Part shown: positions 44,311 through 53,361 of the stretch, in pieces
How the letters are laid out: each line of letters begins with the position of its first letter
Numbering within the stretch: the stretch's first letter is position 1
Assembly: GCF_002088935.1 (NCBI RefSeq)
Contig: NZ_NCSS01000006.1
Location: 248,001 to 312,000 of the forward strand
Origin: Henriciella litoralis
Lineage (GTDB): Bacteria; Pseudomonadota; Alphaproteobacteria; Caulobacterales; Hyphomonadaceae
Length of the DNA: 64,000 nucleotides
Direction of reading: 5' to 3'
The notes under the pieces: generated by a model
Database searches by the model: none
Told to the model about the DNA's origin: nothing
What the model saw: the letters and a program-made list of their open reading frames with translations, nothing else
Translations under genes and position numbers: made by a program

Positions 44311-45693
44311 ATGATGACGTGGAAACCAGATAGCTGGAGAACCAAACCAGCCAAACATATTCCGGAAGACTATCCGGACGTTGCCGCTCTGGCAGATGTC
44401 GAGAAGCGCCTGAAAGCGTTTCCTCCGCTTGTGTTTGCAGGTGAAGTGCGCCGTCTGAAGCAGAGCCTTGCAAACGTTTCGGCTGGCGAAGCTTTCCTTT
44501 TGCAGGGCGGCGACTGCGCTGAGAGCTTCAAGGAGTTCAGCGCGGACAATATCCGCGACACGCTGCGCGTGATGTTGCAGATGGCTGTGGTTCTGACGTT
44601 CGCGGCCTCCAAGCCAGTTGTGAAAGTTGGTCGACTTGCGGGTCAGTTCGGCAAGCCTCGCTCCTCACCCGTTGAAACCATTGATGGTGTCACGCTGCCA
44701 TCTTATCGCGGCGATAATATCAACGGGATGGATTTCACGCCGGAGTCGCGTACGCCGGATCCGGATCGACTGATTACAAGCTATTCCCAATCGGCATCGA
44801 CGCTGAACCTGGTTCGCGCCTTCTCACAAGGCGGCTATGCGGACCTCGCGAACGTGCACCGCTGGATGCTCGGCTTCGTGGATCGCTCGCCTCAGGGGGA
44901 GCGCTACAGCGCCCTGGCAGACCGCATCAGCGACGCCCTTTCATTCATGAATGCCTGCGGTGTGAACTCACAAAGCGTTCCGCAAATGGCGCAAGTGGAT
45001 GTCTATACGTCCCATGAGGCCCTTTTGCTGGGCTTTGAAGAGGCCATGACGCGTGTCGATTCGACCTCCGGCGACTGGTACGACACCTCGGCTCACATGC
45101 TGTGGATTGGTCACCGGACGCGCCAGATTGATCATGCGCATGTCGAGTTCTGCAAAGGCGTCCGCAATCCGCTTGGCATTAAATGTGGCCCAGGCCTCGA
45201 AACCGATGAACTGCTGCGTCTGATCGATACGCTGAACCCGAATGATGAAGCTGGACGAATTACGCTGATTTCGCGCTTTGGGTCTGATGGCGTTGCTGAA
45301 GGGATGCCGCCACTTGTCCGGGCGATCAAGAAGAGCGGGCGCAATGTTGTCTGGTCATGTGACCCGATGCACGGAAACGTTCTAAAAACGGCAAGTGGCT
45401 TCAAAACCCGGCCAGTTGACCGGATCCTGTCCGAAGTCAGCCAGTTTATCGATATCGTGTCGGCCGAAGGATGTTATCCGGGCGGCGTGCATTTCGAGAT
45501 GACGGGGCAGGATGTCACCGAGTGTATTGGCGGCGCCCAGGCCATCTCAGAAGCTGACTTGTCATCGCGATACCACACGCATTGCGATCCGCGTCTCAAT
45601 GGCGAGCAAGCGCTTGAACTGGCCTTCCTGATCGCTGAGAAGCTGCAGCACATGAAAGAAGCCGTTAGCGCAGAAGCCCGCGCAACAGGCTGA
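44311..45693 (+). CDS. 3-deoxy-7-phosphoheptulonate synthase, class II
   Basis: First step of the shikimate pathway: condensation of phosphoenolpyruvate with erythrose-4-phosphate. 460 residues of the plant-like class II type: WKPDSWR near the N-terminus, [10 protein letters not shown] near 65-74, the [14 protein letters not shown] loop, WSCDPMHGN and the C-terminal [24 protein letters not shown] precedes the double ATG, so the start could be either codon. Same direction as gor and the MATE gene. Confidence 0.96.
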   Translation: MMTWKPDSWRTKPAKHIPEDYPDVAALADVEKRLKAFPPLVFAGEVRRLKQSLANVSAGEAFLLQGGDCAESFKEFSADNIRDTLRVMLQMAVVLTFAASKPVVKVGRLAGQFGKPRSSPVETIDGVTLPSYRGDNINGMDFTPESRTPDPDRLITSYSQSASTLNLVRAFSQGGYADLANVHRWMLGFVDRSPQGERYSALADRISDALSFMNACGVNSQSVPQMAQVDVYTSHEALLLGFEEAMTRVDSTSGDWYDTSAHMLWIGHRTRQIDHAHVEFCKGVRNPLGIKCGPGLETDELLRLIDTLNPNDEAGRITLISRFGSDGVAEGMPPLVRAIKKSGRNVVWSCDPMHGNVLKTASGFKTRPVDRILSEVSQFIDIVSAEGCYPGGVHFEMTGQDVTECIGGAQAISEADLSSRYHTHCDPRLNGEQALELAFLIAEKLQHMKEAVSAEARATG

Positions 45694-45707
45694 TAGGAGA
45701 CACTGCC

Positions 45708-47090
45708 ATGCACCGGAGGCGGGTCTGGCCCGCCTGGGCAAGGCCAAGTGACATCACAGATCTGTTGCGGCTCTCAGGGCCGATCGCTGTCTCACGCGCG
45801 GCGATGATGCTTATGGGCCTGACGGACGTTATTGTCCTGGGCCAGAATGCGCCGTCAGAGCTTCCTTTTGTTCTGAACTCGTGGCTGCCCATTGGCGTCT
45901 CGCTCGGGCTAACCATGGGATTGCTGCTCGGCGTGTCCGTGCTGACGGCGGAGCTTTCTGGCATCGGGAGAGGGGCCGAGACTGGACGCATTTTCAGGCG
46001 CGGCATGAAGTTCTCACTATGGTTTGGCGCGCTATTGACTGTAGGCGTCGTGCTGCTGGTTGGGCCGATGTTCACGCTGCTCGGCTTCGAGGCCGATATC
46101 GCTTCTGGAACGACAGCTGTTTCGCGCATTCTCGCCTATGGTCTGATCGGCCATATGATTACGCATGTGGCGGGCTCGTATCTCGAAGCGCTCCGTAGGC
46201 CGCTTGTTGTGACCGCGATGATGTATTTCGGCGTTGTCGTGAACCTCATCATCGATCTTGCCGTTGTCGCAGGCTGGTGGGGCATGCCGAAAATGGGGGC
46301 AGAGGGGGTTGCCATTGCGACGACCGGGACGCGCTGGTTCCTGGTTATTCTGTTCCTGATTGCGGTCTGGAAGTTCACGCCCGCTTTCAGGTCATCGCCG
46401 GATGGGCCGCCGGGTGAAGCACGCCGCCAGTTCTCCGTTGGCTACGGCATGGCCGTGTCGAATGTGGCGGAGTGGGGCGGCTTCAATTTTACTTTCGTCG
46501 TTGCGACATGGATCAGTACCGCAGCCACGACCGTTTACGGCATGGCTGTGCACGTGATCGGTTTCTGCTTCATGGCATTTCTTGGCCTTGGCACAGCGAC
46601 AAGCGTGCGTGTCGCGGAGGCTTATGGGCGAAAGAACAGCGAGCAAGTCCGCGAGGCTTCGCGGCTGGGCGTTGTTGCGACCGTCCTGATAGGGCTAGTG
46701 CTGGGACTCGTCGTATGGGTTTTCCGGGCGCCGATCGCTGGCGTGCTGGTGAAGTCGGATGCCGTCGTGGACGGCGTCACGATCCGGCCAGAACTCTTAC
46801 CTATTATCGGGTTCACGGCGTTTGTTCTTGTCTTTGATGGCCTGCAGAACGTCGCTTCGATGGCGCTCAGAGCCCAAAACGTTATCTGGCCGCCGACGAC
46901 CGTCCACCTCATGTCTTATTTTCTGATCATGATCCCGGCGACATATTATTTCGGTCTCGTTCGGGGCGGTGGCGCAATTGGGATGATGCAGGGCGTGCTG
47001 CTAGCTTCGGTTATTGCTGGCGCGCTGCAATTAGTTCTGCTCGAACGCAAAGCGGCGCGCCGGTTAAAACCAACGCGCCGCCCGGCATAG
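45708..47090 (+). CDS. MATE-family efflux transporter
   Basis: 460 residues with about 12 TM helices in two related halves. The first helix region LLRLSGPIAVSRAAMMLMGLTDVIVLG and the TATSVRVAEAYGRKN segment (mid-protein) match NorM/DinF-type multidrug antiporters that use H+ or Na+. Substrate unknown. It starts 14 bp after the DAHP synthase with TAGGAG upstream, so it is probably in the same transcript. Confidence 0.9.
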   Translation: MHRRRVWPAWARPSDITDLLRLSGPIAVSRAAMMLMGLTDVIVLGQNAPSELPFVLNSWLPIGVSLGLTMGLLLGVSVLTAELSGIGRGAETGRIFRRGMKFSLWFGALLTVGVVLLVGPMFTLLGFEADIASGTTAVSRILAYGLIGHMITHVAGSYLEALRRPLVVTAMMYFGVVVNLIIDLAVVAGWWGMPKMGAEGVAIATTGTRWFLVILFLIAVWKFTPAFRSSPDGPPGEARRQFSVGYGMAVSNVAEWGGFNFTFVVATWISTAATTVYGMAVHVIGFCFMAFLGLGTATSVRVAEAYGRKNSEQVREASRLGVVATVLIGLVLGLVVWVFRAPIAGVLVKSDAVVDGVTIRPELLPIIGFTAFVLVFDGLQNVASMALRAQNVIWPPTTVHLMSYFLIMIPATYYFGLVRGGGAIGMMQGVLLASVIAGALQLVLLERKAARRLKPTRRPA

Positions 47091-47106
47091 ATATTCAAAG
47101 AATGAT

Positions 47107-47373
47107 CTAGATGTCTTTCAGAGCCGAAGCTGGCTTGAAAGCACCTGAGGTCTTCTCGGCAATCTGGATCGTTTCGCCCGTTGCCGGGTTGCGTCCTTCG
47201 CGTGCGCCGCGCGTTTTCGCGTGGAACGTGCCGAAGCCTGCAATTGCCACCTGCTTACGGCTTTTGACCGCGCCGGAGATGGTGTCGAAAACTGCGTCTA
47301 CCGCCTTGCCGGCGTCTGCTTGAGACATGCCAGCAGATTCTGCGACGGCTTTTGTAAGTTCACCCTTGTTCAT
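47107..47373 (-). CDS. hupB: HU-family DNA-binding protein
   Basis: Nucleoid protein that bends DNA as a dimer. 88 residues, typical length: N-terminal helices MNKGELTKAVAESAGMSQADAGKAV, then GFGTFHAKTRGAREGRNPATGETI, the DNA-binding arm with the family signature, and KPASALKDI. AAAAGGAGG precedes the ATG. IHF is less likely given the sequence. The 95-bp upstream gap should hold its promoter. Confidence 0.94.
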   Translation of the reverse strand: MNKGELTKAVAESAGMSQADAGKAVDAVFDTISGAVKSRKQVAIAGFGTFHAKTRGAREGRNPATGETIQIAEKTSGAFKPASALKDI

Positions 47374-47468
47374 CGGGGCCTCCTTTTAGCTAACGGCGAT
47401 ACGGTGCCGCCTATGTTTTCTACATGATTCGAAAGGGGTAGATATCCTGAAAACCCAATAACGACGGG

Positions 47469-48377
47469 CTATTTCAGCAGAATCCAACCTTCTTCAGCGA
47501 TTATCTGGGGAATTTCTGTTTCTTCGAGGCCTTCTGGAGGCCCAAAAAGTGCGCCCAGACGGCCTTTCTCGTCTAGACTGCAATAGTGACGGGCAAGAGC
47601 TTCGACCTGAGCGCGGTCGGTCACCTGGCCGTCTACGGGCTTCACATCGACAAGCGATGGGTAGACTTCGGCGAACACGATGTCGGTTTCAGCCAACGTC
47701 TCATCGTCGAATGTCGCGAACCCGGTTTCAAATGGCCAGATCTTTGATTTCGGCAGCGCCTTGCGAAGTTTCTGTACGGCGGGAATGCCGAGTAGAGACT
47801 GGCTGCCAACAGAGCCAGCGCCATAGAGCTGCCATCCAGATTTTGGCTTGGACTTGTAGTTTTTTCGCACCCAGTGTTCGGCCACCCGAAATTCATCCAC
47901 GACACTGTCGCTGAAGTCGCCCTTGGTTGCGCTCAAGGTCGATATCCGGTCGCGGGGCGGGGCGCCCCAGAATGGGTGTGGCCCCTTGGTCATGGCGTAG
48001 TTAAGCCCGGCAGCGATTGCGAAACGCGTGTTCGAGTTGTCGGACTTCTCTTTTACCTTGGCGGCGAGGTGATCATGCATGGCCTGCCAGGCTGGCTTGT
48101 CTTGCGGAAGCCCTGCAGCTTTTGCCGTGCCAGCCGGATAGCCAAGACTGAAATCAACGCCGATCAGAACCTTGTCACCGCGTGAGGTAAAACGTTCTGC
48201 GAGTTCCTGGATCATCTCTGTCGCTGCCATGCGCGTAGATGGATTGGCGGCGCTGAATTGAAACTTCAGCCGGGCATCGCGGGCCAGGGCGCCAATCCAA
48301 ACCGAATTGGCGCCCTGCGCAGGTTTGCTCGCAGCGCTCCAGTCAACGATGATGTATGCGTCGAACAGGCGCGCCAT
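47469..48377 (-). CDS. Uncharacterised DUF429-like (RNase H-like) protein
   Basis: 302 residues, soluble. The N-terminus AYIIVDWSAASKP and later GVDFSLGYPAG look like the paired Asp motifs of an RNase H-like nuclease fold, as in DUF429 proteins; AVYPSL-type segment FAEVYPSLVD supports this. I am not certain of the family and no reaction is known. AAAAGGAG precedes the ATG. It follows the MDR oxidoreductase gene by 28 bp on the same strand, so they may be co-transcribed. Confidence 0.6.
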   Translation of the reverse strand: MARLFDAYIIVDWSAASKPAQGANSVWIGALARDARLKFQFSAANPSTRMAATEMIQELAERFTSRGDKVLIGVDFSLGYPAGTAKAAGLPQDKPAWQAMHDHLAAKVKEKSDNSNTRFAIAAGLNYAMTKGPHPFWGAPPRDRISTLSATKGDFSDSVVDEFRVAEHWVRKNYKSKPKSGWQLYGAGSVGSQSLLGIPAVQKLRKALPKSKIWPFETGFATFDDETLAETDIVFAEVYPSLVDVKPVDGQVTDRAQVEALARHYCSLDEKGRLGALFGPPEGLEETEIPQIIAEEGWILLK

Positions 48378-48405
48378 GGAGTTCTCCTTTTAGAATGCCT
48401 GACAA

Positions 48406-49428
48406 TCAGGCCAGCTTCACAAGCATTTTGCCTCTGTTACGGCCCTGGAAGAGACCAAGAAAGGCCTCGGGTGCAGACTCGATGCCCTCCATGACAGTTT
48501 CCTCGAACTGCATCTGGCCAGATTTGATCCACTTCGCCATATCGGCCATGAAATCGGGCTGCATGTCAGCATGCGTTGAAACAATGAAGCCGCGGATCGA
48601 AAGCTGTTTGCCGACGATCTGGATCATATTGCGAGGGCCGGGCACCGGCTCGGTTGCATTATATTGGCTGATCATCCCGCAGACTGCGAAGCGCGCCATA
48701 GGCCGGGCACACTCAATTGCCGCTTCCAGATGATCACCGCCCACATTGTCGAAATAGACGTCGATGCCTTTTGGGGCGGCCTTCTGCAGGGCGCCCAATA
48801 GCGATTCATAGGTGTCGTGGGCCTTGTAATCGATCACTTCATCGACGCCGAGTTCTTTCAGAAGATCGCATTTTTCCTTACCGCCTGCCGAGCCGATGAC
48901 TTTGCAGTTCTTGATCTTGGCGATTTGCGCGACGGTTGAGCCGACAGCGCCGGCAGCACCTGATACGAAGACGGTATCGCCTTCTTTCAACGCAGCGACA
49001 CGAAGCAGACCTGCATAGGCCGTGAGGCCCGGCATACCGGCAACGCCGAGCAGGGCCGAATCAGGAAGCTCTGTGGATGGCATCTTTGTCGCGCCAACCG
49101 CTTCAGGCTTGGCTGTCCAGGCTTCCCGCCAACCGGCCATGGAGGTCACAAGATCACCTTCCGAGAAGTCAGGATGGGCTGAGGCGGTGACCCGTCCAAC
49201 AGCGCCGCCCTGGAGCAGTTCGCCGATCTGGAAAGGGGGCACATAGCTCTCGCGATCATACATCCGTCCACGCATGTAAGGGTCGACAGACATCCAGCTA
49301 TTCTGAACCTGAATTTCGCCGTTTGCAGGCGCAGCGGCCTCACCGTCAATCATCTGAAAATCGTCGCTCTTGGGCATGCCGACGGGACGTTTGGCCAGAG
49401 CCCAACCCTTTGAATTCAATGCTGTCAT
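48406..49428 (-). CDS. NADP-dependent medium-chain oxidoreductase (CurA / prostaglandin reductase-like)
   Basis: 340 residues, zinc-free MDR family reducing activated double bonds with NADPH. Seen are MSVDPYMRGRM near 47-57, GVAGMPGLTAYAGL near 128-141, the dinucleotide motif VSGAAGAVGSTVAQIAK near 153-169, and DVYFDNVGGDHLEAA near 235. An AAAGGAGG ribosome site precedes the ATG. Substrate not determinable. Divergent from the Gfo/Idh gene. Confidence 0.9.
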   Translation of the reverse strand: MTALNSKGWALAKRPVGMPKSDDFQMIDGEAAAPANGEIQVQNSWMSVDPYMRGRMYDRESYVPPFQIGELLQGGAVGRVTASAHPDFSEGDLVTSMAGWREAWTAKPEAVGATKMPSTELPDSALLGVAGMPGLTAYAGLLRVAALKEGDTVFVSGAAGAVGSTVAQIAKIKNCKVIGSAGGKEKCDLLKELGVDEVIDYKAHDTYESLLGALQKAAPKGIDVYFDNVGGDHLEAAIECARPMARFAVCGMISQYNATEPVPGPRNMIQIVGKQLSIRGFIVSTHADMQPDFMADMAKWIKSGQMQFEETVMEGIESAPEAFLGLFQGRNRGKMLVKLA

Positions 49429-49595
49429 GATATCCTCCTTTGGTATTTTCTTAGCGCAGAGATGGCGCTTCTGAGAGAGACTGTGAAGGTGCTGCGGTAA
49501 GAATTAGCAAGACTCTTTGACCAGCAGGTCTGAAGCTTGATGTTGCGTGTCTGCCCAAACGGGTGCGAAGGGAAGGCGCAATTGTGGAGCAGATA

Positions 49596-50516
49596 ATGCC
49601 ATTACTGAAAACAGGTCTGGTAGGCGCTGGCGTCTTTGGCGGCTATCATGCCGGGAAAATCGCCGCCTCAAACCGCACTGAATTCATGGGGGTTTTTGAC
49701 CCTGATATGGCGCGTTGCAAGACATTGGCGGACAAGCATGACGTTCCTGCGTTCAAGTCGCTGGGTGATCTTCTCAAAGCCTGCGACGCTGTCCTTGTTG
49801 CATGCCCTGCCGTCTATCACGGCGAGACGGTCGCCGCGGCATTAGAGGCCGGCGTACATGTGCTTGTTGAGAAGCCTCTGGCGCTGAATGCGCAAGCTGC
49901 CGACAGCCTGGCCGCCTTAGCCGAAGACAAGAACCTTGTTCTGCAGGTCGGACATCAGGAGCGACTGGTGCTTGATGAAATGGGCTTCTTCTCGATTGAT
50001 GAACCTGTGCTGGCGATAGAAGCTGTACGCGAGGGTCCACCAGCGCCGGACGGCCGGGCCGGTGACGTATCGGTGATCTGGGATCTGATGATCCATGATC
50101 TTGATATGGTCGCGAAGCTGATGGGACGAGCCGTGTCTGCCACCGGAGAAGGCTCAATCAGGCATTCTGACCATATCGACGAGGCCCGCGCAGAACTCTC
50201 CTTTGATGGTGGTCGCAGCGCTGTCGTAAGCGCAAGCCGAGCCGCAGCTGAGCGTAACCGCCGCATGAAAGTCGTGTACGCATCGGGCGAGATCGAAATT
50301 GATTTTCTGACGCGTGCCGTCGTGAATTCGACCAAGCATCGCATCAAAGCAGATGTCTCAGCCGAATTACCTGACCCGCTGGGCGCCGCCGATGAAGCGT
50401 TTTTCGCTTCCTGTCTCGGTGAGAGAGAAACCCCTATACCTGGCAAGGAAGCCGCCGAGGCTGTTCGACTTGCCGAATCGATTGAAACTTCAGCCCTGAA
50501 AAAGATCGGAGCCTAG
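49596..50516 (+). CDS. Gfo/Idh/MocA oxidoreductase, candidate UDP-GlcNAc 3-dehydrogenase (GnnA-like)
   Basis: 306 residues. Rossmann motif GLVGAGVFGGYHAGK at about 8-22 and catalytic EKPLA at 92-96, in the short form of the family. Paired with a DegT aminotransferase 3 bp downstream, it fits GnnA, which oxidises the 3-OH of UDP-GlcNAc so that GnnB can install an amine for amide-linked lipid A. A Wbp/Wlb-type uronic sugar route is the alternative. GGAG at 6 nt supports the ATG; a GTG 12 bases earlier is possible. The pathway is inference from the pair. Confidence 0.78.
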   Translation: MPLLKTGLVGAGVFGGYHAGKIAASNRTEFMGVFDPDMARCKTLADKHDVPAFKSLGDLLKACDAVLVACPAVYHGETVAAALEAGVHVLVEKPLALNAQAADSLAALAEDKNLVLQVGHQERLVLDEMGFFSIDEPVLAIEAVREGPPAPDGRAGDVSVIWDLMIHDLDMVAKLMGRAVSATGEGSIRHSDHIDEARAELSFDGGRSAVVSASRAAAERNRRMKVVYASGEIEIDFLTRAVVNSTKHRIKADVSAELPDPLGAADEAFFASCLGERETPIPGKEAAEAVRLAESIETSALKKIGA

Positions 50517-50519
50517 ACC

Positions 50520-51680
50520 ATGGCCGCAGATGGAAAACTTGTTGAATTGCCAGACGATGCGCCGATCCAGTTCTTTGACCTGAAAGCGCAACAGGCCTCA
50601 ATCCGGCCAGCTCTTGAGCAACGCTGGACGACCATTCTGGATCATGGACGATATATCGGCGGGCCAGAAGTCGATGAATGTGAGCAGAAGCTTTGTGAGT
50701 TTACTGGCGCAGCCGATGCTGTTGCTGTGGGCTCAGGCACACAAGCGCTCGTGATGCCGCTCATCGCGCTTGGTTACGGACATGGCGACGCGGTCTTCAT
50801 TCCCGGCTTTACGTATAATGCGACGGCAAACGCCGTTCTCCTTGCTGGCGCAACGCCGGTGCTGGTCGATATCGATCCGAAGACATTCAATATGGATGCC
50901 GAGGATCTCGAGCGGAAAGTTCAGCGCGTCAAAGGCACGCGGAATTTGCGGGCGCGAGCTGTCATCCCTGTCGATCTTTACGGTCTGGCAGCGGACTACA
51001 AAGCCATCAGCGAAGTCGCCGATGCGCATGGTCTTGTTATCGTCGGAGACGGAGCGCAGGCCTTTGGCGCGAAGCAGGATGGTCAGTGGCTCGGTACGCT
51101 CGCAGAGATTACCGCAACCAGCTTTTATCCAACCAAGACGCTGGGCGGCTATGGCGACGGCGGTGCGATCCTCGTCCGCGACAAGGAAATGGGCGATCTG
51201 CTTCGCTCGATCCGCTGGCATGGCACCGGCGACAATCGTAAGGAATCGATCCGCGTCGGCATCAACGGACGTTGCGACTCGATCCAGTGCGCTGTGGTCG
51301 CTGAGAAGCTCGGCATTTTCGAAGCTGAGCGTCAGCGCCGGAAGCTTGCCGCAGGCATCTATGATCAACGCCTTGGTGGTAAGGTCGAGGGGCAGGTGGC
51401 CGGACAGTCGGATGAGCATGCCTACGGGCTCTACACGATCCGCGTGCAGGACCGGGACAGTGTTCGTTCCAAATTGCAGGACGCAGGGGTTCCGACGGCG
51501 ATCTATTACGACACACCGATCCATCAGATGCCGGCTTTCGAACAGTTCGCGCCAGCACGTGGTCTGCCTGAATGCGAGAAGGCTTCACGAGAGGTGCTGA
51601 GCCTGCCAATGCACCCATACTTGTCGGAAAGTCAGGTTCATCGGGTCTGCGACGCGCTTCTTGGGGCTTTGCAGAGCTGA
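50520..51680 (+). CDS. DegT/DnrJ/EryC1/StrS aminotransferase, candidate GnnB-like
   Basis: PLP-dependent sugar-nucleotide transaminase, 386 residues. The PLP Lys206 lies in SFYPTKTLGGYGDGGA, the ring-binding Asp177 in GDGAQAFGA, and GSGTQALVMPLIALG near 71-85 is the phosphate cup. The sequence type is close to WbpE/GnnB enzymes that aminate the 3-position of a UDP-3-keto sugar. Separated from the Gfo/Idh gene by 3 bp. With LpxA (not in this window) it would yield lipid A built on 2,3-diaminoglucose. Confidence 0.82.
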   Translation: MAADGKLVELPDDAPIQFFDLKAQQASIRPALEQRWTTILDHGRYIGGPEVDECEQKLCEFTGAADAVAVGSGTQALVMPLIALGYGHGDAVFIPGFTYNATANAVLLAGATPVLVDIDPKTFNMDAEDLERKVQRVKGTRNLRARAVIPVDLYGLAADYKAISEVADAHGLVIVGDGAQAFGAKQDGQWLGTLAEITATSFYPTKTLGGYGDGGAILVRDKEMGDLLRSIRWHGTGDNRKESIRVGINGRCDSIQCAVVAEKLGIFEAERQRRKLAAGIYDQRLGGKVEGQVAGQSDEHAYGLYTIRVQDRDSVRSKLQDAGVPTAIYYDTPIHQMPAFEQFAPARGLPECEKASREVLSLPMHPYLSESQVHRVCDALLGALQS

Positions 51681-51702
51681 AAACGCGGCTTAAGTCACCG
51701 CC

Positions 51703-53361
51703 ATGTCTGACAGTTTAAAGATCCTTGTTGCGCAACTGAACCCGATTGTCGGCGATATCGACGGCAATCTCGAAATGGCGCGCAAGACATTGAAAGAAGG
51801 CGCCTCACGCGGGGCTGATCTCGTCGTCTTTGCCGAGATGTTTCTGCTTGGGTACCCTCCAGAGGACCTCGTGCTGAAACCAAGCGCGGTCGATGACTGC
51901 ATGCATGCCGCACGTGAGCTGGCGCGAGAAAGCGTCGACCTTCCGGCCTTCGTCATCGGCTCACCATGGGCCGAAGAGGGCGCGCTCTATAATTCTGCCG
52001 TCTATTGCGCGGGCGGAAAGGTTGAAGCGCGCTATGACAAGCAGCAACTGCCAAATTACGGTGTGTTCGATGAGCAGCGTCTGTTTGACAAAGGCACGTC
52101 GCCAGCCGTCATCGTTGAGCTTAAAGGCGTTAAAATCGGCCTCGCCATCTGTGAAGACGTCTGGTTCGAACGCGTGCCGCGGGCAACGCGGGCAGCAGGC
52201 GCAGAGCTCTTCATTATTCCGAACGGGTCGCCGTGGCGGCGTAGCATTCACCAAGAGCGCGCCGAGGCGTTTGATCGCTGGAGCGGGCTTGGCATGCCCT
52301 ACATCTTCGTCAACCAGGTAGGCGGACAGGATGAATTGGTTTTTGACGGCGGCTCCTACGTGACGAACACGACCCATGGCGAACGCTGCGGACTCATTGG
52401 CCAGTTTGTGTCGGGGACAGAGCTCGTCGAGTTCGATCTGGAGAGCCGCAAACTGGTCCTGAAAGATGAAGGTTGCAGGCTGGACCATGACGGTTGGCAC
52501 ATGGAGTACCGGGCAGCGACGCTGGCGCTTGGTGATTACGTCAACAAGAACAAGTTTCCAGGCGTCGTGCTTGGCATGTCAGGGGGAATCGACAGTGCGC
52601 TCACCGCGGCGATTGCCGTCGATGCGCTGGGCGCTGATCGCGTCTGGTGTGTGATGCTGCCGTCGAAATATACCTCGTCAGACAGTCTTGAGGACGCCAA
52701 GGCTTGCGCTGAAGCATTGGGCGCGCGGTATGACATCATCAATATCCGGCCGGGCGTGAACGCACTGGATGAGATGCTAGCCGAGCAATTTGAAGGCCTT
52801 GAGGCTAACACGACGGAAGAAAACATTCAGTCGCGTCTGCGGGCTGTCACGCTGATGGCGCTGTCGAACAAGTTTGGCCATATGGTGGTCACGACCGGCA
52901 ATAAGTCTGAAATGGCCGTTGGATATGCGACGCTCTATGGCGACATGTGCGGCGGTTACAATGCGCTGAAAGATTTCTACAAGACTGAAGTCTTCGAGCT
53001 TTGCAAATGGCGCAACCTCAACCATCCGGATGGCGCGCTCGGGCCAACAGGTGAGGTGATTCCAGAGCGGATCATCACCAAGCCGCCATCGGCCGAGCTA
53101 CGCGAAGATCAGAAAGATGAAGACTCGCTGCCTCCTTATGATCAACTGGACGACATTTTGCGCGGTCTTGTCGATGAGGAAGAAGACATTCGCGAGATCA
53201 TGGCGCGCGGGCATGATGAGGCGACTGTTAAGCGGATCGAGCATCTCTTGTATCTTGCCGAATACAAGCGTAGGCAGGCGCCGCCCGGCGTGAAGGTCGG
53301 TGGCAAGAATTTCGGGCGCGACCGTCGCTATCCGATTACCAACCGTTTCAGGGATGATTGA
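51703..53361 (+). CDS. nadE: Glutamine-dependent NAD+ synthetase
   Basis: Last step of NAD synthesis: amidation of NaAD with glutamine nitrogen. 552 residues with two domains. N-terminal nitrilase-type glutaminase with Glu45, Lys113 and Cys150 (VFAEMF, YDKQQLPNYGVF, GLAICEDVWF); C-terminal synthetase with P-loop GMSGGIDSALT near 291-301 and VTTGNKSEMAVGY. The ribosome site is weak. The stop overlaps the gltX start by 4 bp. Confidence 0.96.
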   Translation: MSDSLKILVAQLNPIVGDIDGNLEMARKTLKEGASRGADLVVFAEMFLLGYPPEDLVLKPSAVDDCMHAARELARESVDLPAFVIGSPWAEEGALYNSAVYCAGGKVEARYDKQQLPNYGVFDEQRLFDKGTSPAVIVELKGVKIGLAICEDVWFERVPRATRAAGAELFIIPNGSPWRRSIHQERAEAFDRWSGLGMPYIFVNQVGGQDELVFDGGSYVTNTTHGERCGLIGQFVSGTELVEFDLESRKLVLKDEGCRLDHDGWHMEYRAATLALGDYVNKNKFPGVVLGMSGGIDSALTAAIAVDALGADRVWCVMLPSKYTSSDSLEDAKACAEALGARYDIINIRPGVNALDEMLAEQFEGLEANTTEENIQSRLRAVTLMALSNKFGHMVVTTGNKSEMAVGYATLYGDMCGGYNALKDFYKTEVFELCKWRNLNHPDGALGPTGEVIPERIITKPPSAELREDQKDEDSLPPYDQLDDILRGLVDEEEDIREIMARGHDEATVKRIEHLLYLAEYKRRQAPPGVKVGGKNFGRDRRYPITNRFRDD

